DNA of 64,000 bases, taken from Chaetoderma sp. LZ-2023a. Its lineage: Eukaryota; Mollusca; Caudofoveata; Chaetodermatida; Chaetodermatidae. Shown here in pieces: positions 46,501-53,369 of the stretch (position 1 is the first letter of the stretch; each line of letters starts with the position of its first letter). The stretch lies in NCBI GenBank assembly GCA_034401795.1, contig CM067374.1:136304508-136368507 (forward strand), given 5' to 3'. A program made the translations under genes and the position numbers. The notes under the pieces were generated by a model. That model worked only from the letters and a program-made list of their open reading frames with translations. It was not told the origin of the DNA and made no database searches.

Positions 46501-48947
46501 TACATGTAGTGAGGGCTAAATAAGATATAGTGAGGGCTAAATAAGATATACATGTAGTGAGGGCTAAATAAGATATAGTGAGGGCTAAATAAGATATACA
46601 TGTAGTGAGGGCTAAATAAGATATAGTGAGGGCTAAATAAGATATACATGTAGTGAGGGCTAAATAAGATATAGTGAGGGCTAAATAAGATATACATGTA
46701 GTGAGGGCTAAATAAGATATAGTGAGGGCTAAATAAGATATACATGTAGTGATGGCTAAATAAGATATAGTGAGGGCTAAATAAGATATACATGTAGTGA
46801 TGGCTAAATAAGATATAGTGAGGGCTAAATAAGATATACATGTAGTGAGGGCTAAATAAGATATAGTGAGGGCTAAATAAGATATACATGTAGTGATGGA
46901 TAAATAAGATATACATGTAGTGAGGGCTAAATAAGATATACATGTAGTGATGGCTAAATAAGATATAGTGAGGGCTAAATAAGATATAGTGAGGGCTAAA
47001 TAAGATATACATGTAGTGAGGGCTAAATAAGATATACATGTAGTGAGGGCTAAATAAGATATACATGTAGTGAGGGCTAAATAAGATATACATGTAGTGA
47101 GTGCTAAATAAGATATACATGTAGTGATGGCTAAATAAGATATAGTGAGTGCTAAATAAGATATACATGTAGTGATGGCTAAATAAGATATAGTGAGTGC
47201 TAAATAAGATATACATGTAGTGATGGCTAAATAAGATATAGTGATGGCTAAATAAGATATAGTGATGGCTAAATAAGATATAGTGAGGGCTAAATAAGAT
47301 ATAGTGAGGGCCTCCTTAACTACAGTGTTCATACATCTCCTACAGAATAAAATTCCATTCTCCAGACTTACTTCGACAGCAAATTTCAGACCCATGTCAT
47401 GATCCATTGAATCTGTCTCTTTCCAAATGTAAATCTTTTTAAGAACACTGATAAAATTAGTAACTAAGATCTGAAATATTTCGAAGATTATCTGTTTTAC
47501 ACAAGAGCTGGAATCACAGATGATGATATTTCAATCTCCCATACATTTTATGACTTGGAAAAGTGTTTCTGATATTTCCCTACTTATTTTAGAGTTTCAA
47601 ACCTGCATTTAGCCAACCAGTATTATTGTAGACGCCATCTTTGATTACCAAGTCTGGAAGTTCACACAGAAAACATACTTATGACCAATGTTAAGTCTGT
47701 TACATGGGTAGCTGGTTGCGTACTACAATGTCTGATACTGACGACTCATCACATGTCAGTTTCTCATCTATTTCTGTACTACAATGTCTGATACTGACGA
47801 CTCATCACATGTCAGTTTCTCATCTATTTCTGTACTATAATGTCTGATACTGACGACTCATCACATGTCAGTTTCTCATCTATTTCTGTACTATAATGTC
47901 TGATACTGACGACTCATCACATGTCAGTTTCTCATCTATTTCTGTACTATAATGTCTGATACTGACGACTCATCACATGTCAGTTTCTCATCTATTTCTG
48001 TACTAGAATGTCTGATACTGACAACTCATCACATGTCAGTTTCTCATCTATTTCTGTACTATAATGTCTGATACTGACGACTCATCACATGTCAGTTTCT
48101 CATCTATTTCTGTACTATAATGTCTGATACTGACGACTCATCGCCTGTCAGTCTCTCACCTGTTTGTGTACTATGTCTGATACTGACGACTCATCACCTG
48201 TCAGTCTCTCACCTGTTTGTGTACTATGTCTGATACTGCCGACTCATCGCCTGTCAGTCTCTCACCTGCTTATGTACAATGTCTAATACTGACGACTCAT
48301 CACCTGTCAGTCTCTCACCTGTTTGTTTACTATAATGTCTGATACTGACGACTCATCACCTGTCAGTCTCTCACCTGTTTGTTTACTATGTCTGATACTG
48401 ACGACTCATCACCTGTCAGTTTCTCACCTGTTTGTGGACCACTATGTCTGCTGGAGATGGCTCCTCACCTGTAGTGTACCAGCCAAGAAAGTCCATATCA
48501 CTAAAAACTTGTTTAACTGAAATAAGAAAACACAACTTTGACGTGATAGAAGGCAAGGCATAGATATATCTGTATTTAATTACAAAATCTTTTGTTGCAC
48601 ACACACATTTTTTAAACACGTAAAACTTAATGAATAACGAAATATGTACGTTACTATGGTTACTCACAATGTTTTGATTACGAGATATTTGTGTTACTAT
48701 GGTCACTCAGTTTGCTGACAAAGAAAGATTGTATTACTATGGGTACTCAGTCTGCTCATAACAAGACATTTGTGTTCCCATGGTTACTCTGATAAGATAT
48801 ATATCTATTACTCACACTGTTCCTCCTTCAGTTGGTAATACTCCGTGTCTATAACAATATCGTTGTCGACTTTATCAAACAGCAATTCAAATGAATTCAT
48901 CACTTCAATATTCCGCCCCTTCTGCTTGCCTATCAGTGCACCAATAA
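28490..48947 (-). CDS. cops6: COP9 signalosome subunit 6 (nine of its exons)
   Basis: CSN6 is a non-catalytic MPN-domain subunit of the COP9 signalosome, the nuclear and cytoplasmic complex that removes NEDD8 from cullin-RING ligases; it pairs with the catalytic subunit CSN5. Joined exons encode 264 residues from [20 protein letters not shown] (mid-MPN) to a stop at 28490-28492. Recognisable family blocks are [107 protein letters not shown] and [17 protein letters not shown]. The position where CSN5 has the JAMM histidines reads WYTT, as expected for inactive CSN6. All introns are GT-AG and phases agree. Human CSN6 has 327 residues, so roughly 60 N-terminal residues lie upstream, probably past 64 kb. 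The C-terminus carries a few extra residues after the usual ending. The introns are swollen by TEs, but the coding exons show no lesion. Confidence 0.96.
28690..28760. repeat. Foldback repeat, family 1 short form
   Basis: 'ttgaaaatttaccact' pairs with 'aaattttcaaaaaatg' across a small loop lacking the GACTGG core. 'tctgcaaatggacat' follows. It lies in the intron upstream of the last cops6 exon. Confidence 0.75.
28836..30022. repeat. Three-zone minisatellite (17/36-bp units)
   Basis: Zone 1 (28836-29215) repeats a 17-bp unit 'gctaataccaggcacag'. Zone 2 (29215-29650) repeats a 36-bp unit in which the 17-mer is fused to 'gtgtctcttctgtagacac'. Zone 3 (29650-30022) repeats 'ggtggcaccagacacag' variants. 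The long Cys/Leu-rich open frames on both strands are products of this array. It lies in the cops6 intron between exons h and i. Confidence 0.95.
30030..30947. other. cops6 intron sequence without recognised repeats
   Basis: Nothing beyond short AT-rich sequence is seen between the minisatellite and exon h. Confidence 0.4.
30948..31016 (-). CDS. cops6: cops6 exon h
   Basis: A 69-bp phase 0-0 exon encoding [20 protein letters not shown] and INQ. Acceptor 'tatatttag', donor 'gtatgtactt'. Confidence 0.95.
31248..31312. repeat. Foldback repeat (TTGACTGAAAGTTGTTG type)
   Basis: 'gaacaatttgactgaaagtt' pairs with 'aactttcagtcaaattgttc' around 'gttggtggctagcccaccca'. A related variant is at 62740-62830. 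Confidence 0.88.
31488..31839. mobile_element. Composite MITE (left copy of a pair)
   Basis: It carries 'cacctttccaaag', 'tgatgtcac', a half family 2 foldback (31655-31700), 'cccaacacggcgaggtgtgg' and 'atggaacggtccatta'. The foldback has lost its right arm. Confidence 0.7.
31946..32285. mobile_element. Composite MITE (right copy, TIRs visible)
   Basis: The ends 'caatggatctttccag' and 'gtggaaaggaccattg' are inverted repeats of about 15 bp. The interior has 'gacatcataatcagctaagc', a half foldback at 32110-32150, and 'gggagttcagagatcgatca'. No target duplication is evident. Confidence 0.75.
32343..32530. repeat. DIRS copy 1, left inverted terminal repeat
   Basis: It contains 'caatactcaccattctgtta', 'gctttaccgactccttgg' and an internal hairpin 'cgggtactcggc' / 'gccgagtacccg' at about 32477-32508. 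The complement occurs at the right end of the element. Confidence 0.9.
32592..32691. repeat. DIRS copy 1, internal complementary region
   Basis: It reads as the complement of the extreme left end ('gttagatctcggagaaaggg') fused to the complement of the extreme right end ('attctccttcgatcaatact'). This is the classical arrangement by which DIRS elements restore their ends, and it records the sequence of a circle junction. Confidence 0.9.
33250..33900 (-). pseudogene. DIRS copy 1, tyrosine recombinase remnant
   Basis: The frame at 33601-33890 encodes [35 protein letters not shown] and [16 protein letters not shown], the N-half of the recombinase catalytic domain including the first Arg. Downstream (to about 33250) the [11 protein letters not shown] region and the C-terminus survive in pieces, with several lesions. 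The N-terminal part is deleted, with the junction at about 33885. Confidence 0.85.
33890..36345 (-). pseudogene. DIRS copy 1, ORF1 (gag-like), broken
   Basis: Three or more frames (36126-36308, 35698-36165, 35120-35512, 34215-35225) reproduce ORF1 of the better copy. These contain a Cys-rich start ([22 protein letters not shown]), a Pro/Gly-rich middle, an Ala-rich helical region, and a basic tail ([33 protein letters not shown]). Gag-like proteins of DIRS elements are thought to bind element RNA. Frame lesions exclude function. Confidence 0.8.
37207..37375. repeat. DIRS copy 1, right inverted terminal repeat
   Basis: It is the complement of 32374-32530, including the 12-bp-stem hairpin, and ends at 'gatcgaaggagaa' (37375). 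The flank continues 'tccttgtgccgacaag'. Confidence 0.9.
37500..37950. repeat. Degenerate foldbacks in cops6 intron
   Basis: A short family 1 form is at 37530-37580 ('gaaaatttcccactg' / 'gggaaatttcca'). A degenerate family 2 form starts at 37721 ('gttgaatattttgaagata'). Confidence 0.55.
37951..38051 (-). CDS. cops6: cops6 exon g
   Basis: A 101-bp exon from phase 1 to phase 0 encoding [20 protein letters not shown] and [14 protein letters not shown]. Acceptor 'ttcttgtag', donor 'gtaagaatgc'. The next intron, 6.9 kb, contains the defective DIRS-like element. Confidence 0.95.
38052..38828. other. cops6 intron, AT-rich, no recognised feature
   Basis: Nothing supported was seen between exon g and the foldback at 38829. 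Confidence 0.4.
38829..39060. repeat. Foldback element with ATAGGATGAGTTTA ends
   Basis: 'ctataggatgagttta' (38829) and 'taaactcgtcctaca' (38951) are inverted. A tail 'acatcacgtgatttatattt' and 'tttctcggcgacatt' follows. It is a diverged sister of 49351-49545. Confidence 0.8.
39404..39724. mobile_element. hAT-like non-autonomous element
   Basis: The ends 'taggcttgtgcgattattgc' and 'gtaatcgcgcaagccta' are inverted repeats of about 18 bp, with further AT-rich complementary blocks inside ('cgattaatcagc', 'cgatttaatcacg'). TAGGC-type ends suggest hAT. An 8-bp target duplication is not clear here. Confidence 0.65.
40025..40391. mobile_element. Composite MITE with complete central foldback
   Basis: It shares 'acccacccatcatatgat', 'cccaacacggcgaggtgtgg' and 'gtggggcatagctaaaaatg' with the pair at 31.5-32.3 kb. 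The central foldback at 40200-40268 is intact, with arms 'gttgaatattttgaaactaa' / 'ttagttacaaaatattcaac'. Confidence 0.75.
40445..40537 (-). CDS. cops6: cops6 exon f
   Basis: A 93-bp phase 1-1 exon encoding [20 protein letters not shown] and [11 protein letters not shown]. Acceptor 'tgtttacag', donor 'gtcagtcaca'. It starts the C-terminal helical region used for complex assembly in this family. Confidence 0.95.
40708..40802. repeat. Foldback around a GACAGCAACATC-type core
   Basis: Arms 'tggtgttcatttttcaacaa' and 'ttgtttgaaaatgtacacca' pair. The inner arms 'gatggtgctgtcg' / 'gacagcaacatc' pair again, giving a nearly continuous 90-bp palindrome. Confidence 0.88.
41285..41427. repeat. 20-bp minisatellite
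   Basis: The unit 'tcccagaagtgagcttggta' is repeated about seven times with two or three substitutions. It lies in the cops6 intron between exons f and g... upstream side reading on the gene strand is exon e-f; coordinates place it in intron e/f. Confidence 0.93.
41655..41725. repeat. Foldback repeat, family 2 (short loop)
   Basis: 'ttgaatattttgaaactagt' pairs with 'ttaattacaaaatattcaac' across the very short centre 'tgactggactcagtca'. Confidence 0.88.
41905..41957. repeat. Small palindrome AAAAATGCTGTAG
   Basis: 'aaaaatgctgtag' (41911) pairs with 'ctacagcattttt' (41946) around a loop of about 23 bases. Confidence 0.8.
42125..42250. repeat. Foldback repeat, family 1
   Basis: Arms 'tgaaaatttagcactagaat' and 'attccagtggtaaattttca' flank 'gactggcttgataaccagtg'. 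'ggtctgcaaatgaacatttt' follows. Confidence 0.85.
42430..42880. repeat. Composite MITE with family 2 foldback, plus family 1 half
   Basis: A family 2 foldback sits at 42563-42645 inside composite-MITE sequence ('gatgacatcataatcaact', 'aagcgttggtggagctta'). A half family 1 unit follows at 42795-42870, just before exon e. Confidence 0.7.
42900..43014 (-). CDS. cops6: cops6 exon e
   Basis: A 115-bp exon encoding [20 protein letters not shown] and [18 protein letters not shown], ending with one base of the next codon. Acceptor 'tgtgacag', donor 'gtatcccagc'. It closes the MPN domain. Confidence 0.95.
43030..43320. repeat. Composite MITE with family 2 foldback
   Basis: The foldback at 43088-43182 has arms 'gttgaatattatgaaactaa' / 'ttagtttcaaaatattcaac'. 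It is followed by 'aaacatgggcggagcttacc' and 'gggcggggtatag'. Confidence 0.75.
43335..43590 (-). repeat. Interspersed repeat, uninterrupted copy (empty site)
   Basis: The reverse complement of this stretch aligns with 49535-49615 joined to 50187-50345, including 'ttaacaaatgttcaggctat' and 'aaaggacatcttccagagga'. It shows the pre-insertion sequence at 'atatcaga' (43510-43517). Confidence 0.88.
43668..43737. repeat. Foldback repeat, family 2
   Basis: 'gttgaatatttaaaaattaa' pairs with 'ttaattcaaaatattcaac' around 'tttggctgggtagttcccaa'. Confidence 0.82.
43866..43913 (-). CDS. cops6: cops6 exon d
   Basis: A 48-bp microexon-sized phase 0-0 exon encoding [16 protein letters not shown]. Acceptor 'acattacag', donor 'gtaagactcg'. 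Confidence 0.95.
44354..44450. repeat. Poly-G tracts
   Basis: Two G-rich runs (about 44376-44392 and 44436-44449) within G/T-rich sequence. Low complexity; assembly errors are possible here. Confidence 0.85.
44556..44618 (-). CDS. cops6: cops6 exon c
   Basis: A 63-bp phase 0-0 exon encoding [20 protein letters not shown] and D. Acceptor 'attacag', donor 'gtaagtaatc'. It matches the family segment normally ending in LNPMTKHTD, with a lineage-specific SRKTD ending. Confidence 0.94.
44800..46130. repeat. Family 1 foldback split by a pearl-like element
   Basis: The left part ('gaaaatttaccactg', 'agccagtcattccagttgta') ends at about 44873. The right part ('aaaaatcatctcttggcttg') resumes at about 46093, as in uninterrupted family members. 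Confidence 0.85.
44874..46093 (+). mobile_element. Pearl-like element, second subfamily
   Basis: It starts 'aacaagaggcccaaggggcc' and ends 'cacttggcctttcaggccag' then GTGAGCTAA. The core is built from 'caagatggccgc' and 'aaattggccaatcggcttca' units instead of the 155-bp unit of the 25284 copy. Two to three units of about 350 bp can be followed. No ORF. Confidence 0.85.
46310..47312. repeat. Higher-order 21+27-bp minisatellite
   Basis: A 21-bp unit 'gctaaataagatatagtga' (plus gg) alternates with a 27-bp unit containing an added 'catgta', giving a 48-bp higher-order period over most of the array. Only 'gatgg' for 'gaggg' and similar point variants occur. The 307- and 368-codon open frames on the minus strand are repeat artefacts. 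It lies in the cops6 intron b/c. Confidence 0.97.
47313..47720. other. cops6 intron between two minisatellites
   Basis: No feature is supported here. Confidence 0.4.
47721..48427. repeat. 56-bp minisatellite made of copies of cops6 exon b and its donor
   Basis: About 13 units of 53-59 bp run up to the exon b donor. Read on the gene strand, each exon-proximal unit contains 'cagacatagt' and 'caaacaggtgaga', which is the end of exon b plus its donor. Five units (about 48156-48375) keep the CAG/GTGAGA donor. About seven more distal units have 'atgaga' in place of 'gtgaga' and so have lost the GT. Confidence 0.93.
48428..48516 (-). CDS. cops6: cops6 exon b, beside its own minisatellite
   Basis: The acceptor is 'tatttcag'. 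The exon completes a Phe codon and encodes [20 protein letters not shown] and ADIVVHKQ, ending in phase 0 at CAG before donor GTGAGA (48427-48422). The 56-bp tandem array at 47721-48427 begins exactly at this donor. Confidence 0.96.
48517..48815. other. cops6 intron a/b
   Basis: A near-repeat 'tactatggttactca' / 'tactatgggtactcag' recurs three or four times (48650-48790). Nothing else is seen. Confidence 0.45.
48816..48947 (-). CDS. cops6: cops6 exon a (first in window)
   Basis: The acceptor 'ttgcag' precedes TTATTGGTGCAC, so a G from the upstream exon completes the Val codon (phase 1). It encodes VIGALIGKQ through YYQLKEEQ plus one base. The donor is 'gtgagtaata'. This is the centre of the MPN fold. 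Confidence 0.95.
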
Positions 48948-49029
48948 CTGCAAGGAAAGTTCAACACTACTACTATCTCAACAAATGAATTGACCCTTTA
49001 CGGTTTTGAAGTCGCTGGGTTTACAGAAC

Positions 49030-49115
49030 AAGATGACTATTTTTTAAATGTTACCACTGGAATGACTGGCTCGATAACCGAGCCAGAAATTCTGGTGATA
49101 AATTTTCAAAAATAA
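49030..49115. repeat. Foldback repeat, family 1
   Basis: 'aatgactggctcgataaccg' and 'agccagaaattctggtgata' form the core. The flank 'aaattttcaaaaataatctt' is typical. Confidence 0.85.
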
Positions 49116-49258
49116 TCTTCACTAGATTTCCCAATAACAATTTCTTAGCAGTTTTAAAACAGAAAATGTATCTAATAGAAGTTGCATCAAAATTTCAGCA
49201 GTTTGTTTATACATTTTTTGTGAGTTAAATAAATTATAAATGTTAAATAAAACTAAAT

Positions 49259-49278
49259 TATATATATATATATATATA
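49259..49278. repeat. (TA)n microsatellite
   Basis: About ten TA dinucleotides. Confidence 0.95.
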
Positions 49279-49350
49279 GTACTTTACGAGTTCCCGAGCC
49301 CAGTATATTAAGTTCGTAAAACGCAGACAATTCTAGAGAGCATTAATCAG

Positions 49351-49545
49351 CTTCCGCTATAGGATGAGTTTACACTGTCACTCTCGTTGCTACTTGAAGC
49401 TCCCCTCCTATATATGTGGATTGCGCAAGTATTAGTGTCTTTGTGCTACTCGCGCAACAACATAAACTCGTCCTATAGCGGAAGCTAATATATCACATGA
49501 TTTCTATTTTTTCTCGACATTTTTTTAGAAATGGGTGGGACATTG
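49351..49545. repeat. Foldback element with perfect 22-bp arms
   Basis: 'cttccgctataggatgagtt' plus TA (49351-49372) is perfectly inverted at 49463-49484. The tail 'tcacatgatttctatttttt' follows as in the sister copy at 38829-39060. Confidence 0.92.
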
Positions 49546-50345
49546 TTAGAAAGGACTCCCTCTCTTAACAAATGTTCAGGCTATATCATGTTTGAATATT
49601 GAGAAGATCTGATATTAGTGTTGTTCCGATTAATCAATTTGATCGATGATTGATTGGTTTGTATGTTCAACCAACAGATCGATCATGATTTCAGAAATCG
49701 ATTTTGGTTGTTTATAAATTGACATTATTAATATATTTTAACTGGTCAAGCTAGAAAATGAATACTTTTTGGAAAATAATTTAAATTTAATTGTTAGACC
49801 TATATAGTATTACTCCTTAGTCTAAGACATTAATTCTTTCAGCACTGGAACAGTATGTTAATTTCAAAGCAACCATACCAATAAGCTTCCAGTCAAATTA
49901 GTTTCAAAATATTCAACAGATTATTTCTTAAATTATTAAGAATCTGTCATACCTGCGACTTGGTTTGAAAGGGGTAATTATCCTTGAACATGCTATAATT
50001 ACCGCATTCAAAATGGGTAAAAAATTATAACCTGTTATGATCAATCATTAATTGATCATTGGTTAGTAGATAAATCCAGTAAAATGGGTAAAAATGAGAC
50101 CCTGTTATTATCGATCATTAATTGATCATTGGTTAGTATATAAAACCCATCATCGATCACAAAAATAGAACCAATTCCCAACGCTATCTGATATGCTAAA
50201 GGACATCTTCCAGAGGAGTCCTATTTATTGTTGAATGAGTTTTGCTCACATCAATTCCAGCAAAGCTAATCTGATTATTCAAAATAGTTATGTTTGTTTA
50301 TTTGTACATTCAGATCATTTAAGTCTTATGTGATCAGGGTTCTAT
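49535..50345 (+). repeat. Interspersed repeat interrupted by a hAT-like element
   Basis: The halves 49535-49615 and 50187-50345 align to the reverse complement of 43335-43590. The join falls at an 8-bp duplication. Confidence 0.88.
49616..50186. mobile_element. hAT-like non-autonomous element with 8-bp target duplication
   Basis: The 571-bp insertion is flanked by TCTGATAT at 49608-49615 and 50187-50194. Its ends start TAGTGTTG and, from the other side, TAGCGTTG, a short imperfect inverted repeat. It includes a half family 2 foldback at 49885-49922 and a duplicated 'attaattgatcattggttag' block. No transposase. Confidence 0.87.
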
Positions 50346-50364
50346 ATATTAACAATTATCAGGG

Positions 50365-50545
50365 TTGGTGTCAATTCCGATTGGAATTGGAATTAATCAG
50401 TCAATTCCAATTCAATTCTGGAATTGGAATTGATAAATCTGAGGACTCGGGAATTGGAATTGATAAATTTTAGGACACCGGAATTGGATTTGGAATTGAT
50501 AATTTGAATTGACCGGAATTGATAGATTCCAATTCAGTTCCAAGC
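50365..50545. repeat. GGAATT-rich degenerate repeat
   Basis: 'gaattggaattga' and variants recur. The start 'cagggttggtgtcaattccg' resembles terminal sequence of some hAT-like elements, but no opposite end or target duplication was identified. Confidence 0.6.
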
Positions 50546-50959
50546 AATTCTGGTCATATTTGTCATAGATTTACTGAACATTGTTGGCTATAAAATGTAC
50601 GTGTAATATCTGTATTACACACTGCTCTTTATATGTCCTTAATACATTTCATCATAAATGATCTATATGATACCATTTACCACATTTCATTCTATATGCA
50701 GGTTAGTGATATTTTTTATGCCAGCTGTTATTAGATGCTTTATTGAATATTTTACAGTTTATTTGACTGAATACTTTTGTCTCCTATGGCTGCCACTGTT
50801 TCTATTAAAATTAATTTTAACAACTTAGTTATATGTTTAGTTTGAAAACTAGAGTTTGAGATACTGATAATTCAGTGATGAGCAAGTTAGCCCTTAACCC
50901 TTTTAACACCTAAGCTGGCCAAAACACCTTCTGCAATGAGTGAGAAATGTCCATTGGCA

Positions 50960-51070
50960 GGCCAATGGAAGATTTTATTTTTTAATTTACCACTGGAGTG
51001 GCTAGCTGGATAACTGAGCCAGTAATTCCAGTGGTAAATTTTTAAAAATAATCTCTTGATCTCTGAATTG
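50960..51070. repeat. Foldback repeat, family 1
   Basis: 'aatttaccactggagtggct' pairs with 'gccagtaattccagtggtaa' around 'agctggataactga'. Confidence 0.82.
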
Positions 51071-51305
51071 ACAAAATAAAGATCTGATAAATGCTATGAA
51101 CTTTAATACATAATTGAATTGATTCAATTCTCCCTGACCAGTGACCAATTAATCTTTTTATCCTATGCTAGCTTTGTACCTCCTTTATTCAAAGCCTCTG
51201 ATCTTGAACTTATATCATTCTGCATTCCCTGGAAACAGGGTTTCATCTCTATGAAATCATGCCATCTTTAAAATCATACAAATTAGTTAAAATGATTTCA
51301 AATAT

Positions 51306-53367
51306 ACAAGAGGCCCAATGGGCCTGTATCGCTCACCTGGCATTTCAACTAATCTTACTTAAGTTTTACATCCATCGGTGTCACTTCCAATGACTTTCAG
51401 TCAAATGGTTTAGGTTTCGAGATATTTACAACAATCTCTGGACTGTTTTCTTTTGCATTAGTGATTTTGAACAATGTTTAAGTGAAAGTAGATGATATCA
51501 GTGCTAACTACAGATGATTTCTTAACTGTCTCACTGCTGCAAGCCAGTGCAGCCAATAATTTCAATTTTCAAAAGCTCTTGACTTTTAGTCATATTCATC
51601 AGAAAAAACTTGGAATTAAGCTATAATTAAGCCAAATGAACTAAAAATAAGATCTGCTGAATGTTGACTTTTTGGACAATAATTTGACTGAAAGATATTA
51701 CTACCTATTGGCAACAACAATTTTTATTCTAATTGTTTTAAATATTCAATTTCAATTGTGAAAACCTCTGGAGGGTACCACCATCAGATCCTTTCAGCCA
51801 AATTTGGTTTAAATCGGTCAAACCATTAAGAAGCAATTTGCTGGATGGACGGACGACGGATGGCCGCCATGGCATTAGAGCTGGGCGGTATTGATATTTA
51901 CATGACGGTATCGGTACCATGAAAAAATACCGCGGTACCACGGTATACAGTCATCTGAGCTTGAGGCATGCCACGAAATTAGAACAATTTTTCCCATTTC
52001 CTTTTCACTTTCATCTCCAATCAACGGTAAATATAGGTAAAATAAATAAATCGGCTTCCTGATTTAGAGAAGAAAAACATGGCTATTGCGACTGTTTAGT
52101 TTCACAATTTTATTAGGTCACTATTTTTATTGACGTAATATCATTCACGGGAATATCGGTCAAAGGGTGTGGTCGACTCGCTAACTATAACCTGCTGTTT
52201 GAGACATTGGGATGCACTATTTTCAATCTGGATTGTTCTTGCTATTAATGCGTGCGACCAGCAAACGGTAAATTTTATTTTGGCAGTCGAGCGCTTTGAT
52301 AAACAGAGTCCAGACAAAATCCGCGAGTATTCAAACGGGGCGCGTATTGTACTCTTTTATTTCTGTTGGAGTCGTATATTCTGTTTACTCGCGAAAACAG
52401 ACCTATACACATACATATAACACGACATTGAATATAGCCGATTCCAAAGCCTCTGATAATTACCGAGTACCCGATGTGCAGACTCGTTACTCGCCATGCT
52501 TCACGTGAACAATGCGTGTAAAAAGCTATTTCCGCGAACTTCCGACGTGTAGCCAGTAGAAAAATGAATTACAAAAACTAAAACACTATAATTTTTTGGT
52601 GTCGTTACTTAAACTGGATTTAATCCTTAAAGAAATTTCTTAAAACAAGCCCAAAAAATAAAAAATAACGACTTCAACGCTGCTCGTTGTTAATAAATTA
52701 GCACGTGATCAAAACGGCGCGAGCAAATACTACGTTTTAGTAAACTTTCATTGATAAATTCAGCATAGTAATGTATTTTCCCACGGTCTAGTTCATGAAC
52801 AACCAATCAGATACCTCTTTACGAGATTGCTGTTGTGTTTGAATAGCACGCAGTTTGTATGTTATTTTGTTATTCTACCGTGTTTGTTCGGTGACAAAAT
52901 GCTTGGAGTAATAAATTACAAATAATAGAAACTGGAATAGGGAATATATTATAGTGTAATTACTACCAGCGGACGGCCAGAGAATGAGTTTAGATGTTTT
53001 AAATAAAGCAATTTTACTGTGAGACTTTCAAGACGTACGTTTGACATACAATTCTGCCTGTCATTATTTTGTAATTGACGTCTTGATGTGTGTTTTTACA
53101 ACGACCCTTTCACCTCAACTCGGCTAATAGTTAGGGATACCTGTATTTTTGGCACTATTAGCACTTATTCACCCTTGGTCAAGTCAGATTTTATGAATAT
53201 ATTTCTCAAATATTGCTCAAACATTATGGACGGTATTCACGGTATTTGGAAATGTCAACGGTCACGGTATCGGTTGATGGTATACCGCGGTCCTCACGGT
53301 ACTACCGTCAGACCGCCCAGCTCTACATGCCATAAGCTCACTTGGCCTTTCAGGCCAGGTGAGGTAA
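51306..53367 (+). mobile_element. Pearl-like element containing a hAT-like insertion
   Basis: The 5' end 'acaagaggcccaatgggcct' is at 51306. The 3' end, after the hAT, is 'cataagctcacttggccttt' then CAGGCCAGGTGAGGTAATAA. The interior from 51350 to 51600 is the same as 54180-54420, defining a third core type. A family 2-like foldback sits at 51680-51760. Confidence 0.85.
51876..53325. mobile_element. hAT-like non-autonomous element, 1450 bp
   Basis: Perfect 14-bp inverted ends TAGAGCTGGGCGGT are flanked by 8-bp target copies CATGGCAT (51868-51875) and CATGCCAT (53326-53333), differing at one base. Subterminal 'acggtatcggtacc' and 'ataccgcgg' repeats occur on both sides. Open frames up to 115 codons show no transposase similarity. 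Confidence 0.92.
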
Positions 53368-53369
53368 TA

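Noticed and set aside
46293-47407. Minus-strand ORFs of 307 and 368 codons
   Set aside because: They translate a 21/27-bp minisatellite in two frames, giving endless copies of a short peptide. No start context, domain or non-repetitive part supports a protein.
46310-48427. CRISPR-like regular repeats
   Set aside because: Units are directly tandem with no unique spacers, and the context is an animal intron.
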